Shown here piece by piece: positions 5,362 to 5,698 of a stretch of DNA of 5,698 nucleotides. The stretch is taken from positions 1 to 5,698 of the forward strand of contig CAVOBC010000316.1 of NCBI GenBank assembly GCA_963693635.1. Reading direction: 5' to 3'. Source of the DNA: CAVOBC01 sp963693635 (GTDB taxonomy: Bacteria > Pseudomonadota > Gammaproteobacteria > Pseudomonadales > Azotimanducaceae). The notes under the pieces are model-generated. The model did no database searches. It worked only from the letters and a program-made list of their open reading frames with translations, and had not been told where the DNA came from. The stretch's first letter is position 1; each line of letters begins with the position of its first letter. A program made the position numbers and the translations under genes.

Positions 5362-5698
5362 TGTTCCGCTCTGCATTGCGTACTCGTTTCCCCCCGTTGG
5401 CACCATGGCTGATCGTCGGGGCAATGTGCACGCCCCTTCTCGCAGCCACGTCAGAACCCGTCATCGAAGCCGCCGATGTGTTGGTCGATGTCGAGACGGT
5501 TCGTCAGGAACTGGGCGCGATTCGCTTCGTCATAGGTCGTCCGACCAATCAGCAACCGGAGATCGCCGTGCACGGGGCGGCGCCGCCCGAAGTGTATTTC
5601 CAGGCGCTGACGCTCTATCGAAAGGCGGAGCGCCTTTGCTTCGAACACACACGCACGCATGGGACGATGCCCGTCTTGCCCTCCGGCGACATCCGGCC
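5361..5698 (+). CDS. Exported protein of unknown function, C-terminus cut by window edge
   Basis: An open frame of 112 codons runs to the window edge without a stop. The start has a near-ideal SD (AAGGAG). Residues 1-10 are basic (Arg3, Arg7, Arg9), residues 13-28 are hydrophobic (LAPWLIVGAMCTPLLA), and cleavage near Ala28-Ala29 is likely, so the product should be periplasmic or secreted. Cys23 lacks a proper lipobox. The mature part begins with acidic EAADVLVDVETVRQEL (36-51), probably helical, then GRPTNQQPEIAVHGAAP (59-75), then helical VYFQALTLYRKAERLCFEH (78-96). I do not recognise the family. A minus-strand frame at 5451-5660 overlaps it, but it has no SD or motif and is judged a shadow. 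It is divergent from the ABM gene; nothing here assigns a role. Confidence 0.85.
   Translation, partial: MFRSALRTRFPPLAPWLIVGAMCTPLLAATSEPVIEAADVLVDVETVRQELGAIRFVIGRPTNQQPEIAVHGAAPPEVYFQALTLYRKAERLCFEHTRTHGTMPVLPSGDIR

Noticed and set aside
1..5698. CRISPR array, tRNA, rRNA or transposase
   Set aside because: No regularly spaced repeats of CRISPR size, no cloverleaf or rRNA-like sequence, and no transposase or integrase motifs were found on reading both strands.

Overview
The window looks like chromosomal DNA from a moderately GC-rich, probably Gram-negative bacterium, most likely a pseudomonadote. Two genes carry Gram-negative-style signal peptides, starts have clear Shine-Dalgarno (SD) sequences, and the families present (acyl-CoA dehydrogenase, luciferase-like monooxygenase, esterase, metallo-beta-lactamase-fold hydrolase, ABM monooxygenase) are typical of catabolic gene neighbourhoods in environmental bacteria. 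The exact taxon cannot be read from the sequence. No rRNA, tRNA, CRISPR array, transposase or phage gene was seen.

Layout: (1) 1-1051, minus strand: an acyl-CoA dehydrogenase whose C-terminus runs off the left edge. (2) 1052-1282: a divergent intergenic region whose right part carries an 11-bp direct repeat in tandem plus a third copy 20 bp upstream. (3) 1283-2194 and 2242-3270, plus strand: a luciferase-like F420/FMN-type oxidoreductase and an esterase-D-like alpha/beta hydrolase, 47 bp apart and probably co-transcribed. (4) 3409-4437, plus strand: a secreted MBL-fold hydrolase with a complete metal site, behind a 138-bp gap. (5) 4438-4784: a 347-bp convergent non-coding gap with two hairpins. 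(6) 4785-5075, minus strand: a 96-residue ABM-family (YgiN-like) monooxygenase with a readable sigma-70-like promoter. (7) 5076-5360: a divergent gap with a perfect 15-bp inverted repeat. (8) 5361 to the right edge, plus strand: the start of an exported protein I do not recognise.

Taken together, this reads as part of a catabolic or detoxification neighbourhood. A luciferase-like flavin enzyme followed directly by an esterase could oxidise a carbonyl compound to an ester and then hydrolyse it. The divergent acyl-CoA dehydrogenase could feed acyl-CoA products into beta-oxidation. The secreted MBL hydrolase and the ABM protein may act on related ring or quinone compounds. This link rests only on gene order and family; no substrate can be named. 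No regulator gene lies in the window, so the most original signals are the non-coding ones: the 11-bp repeats, the long inverted repeat, and a short ORF that overlaps the last gene by one base (TAATG).
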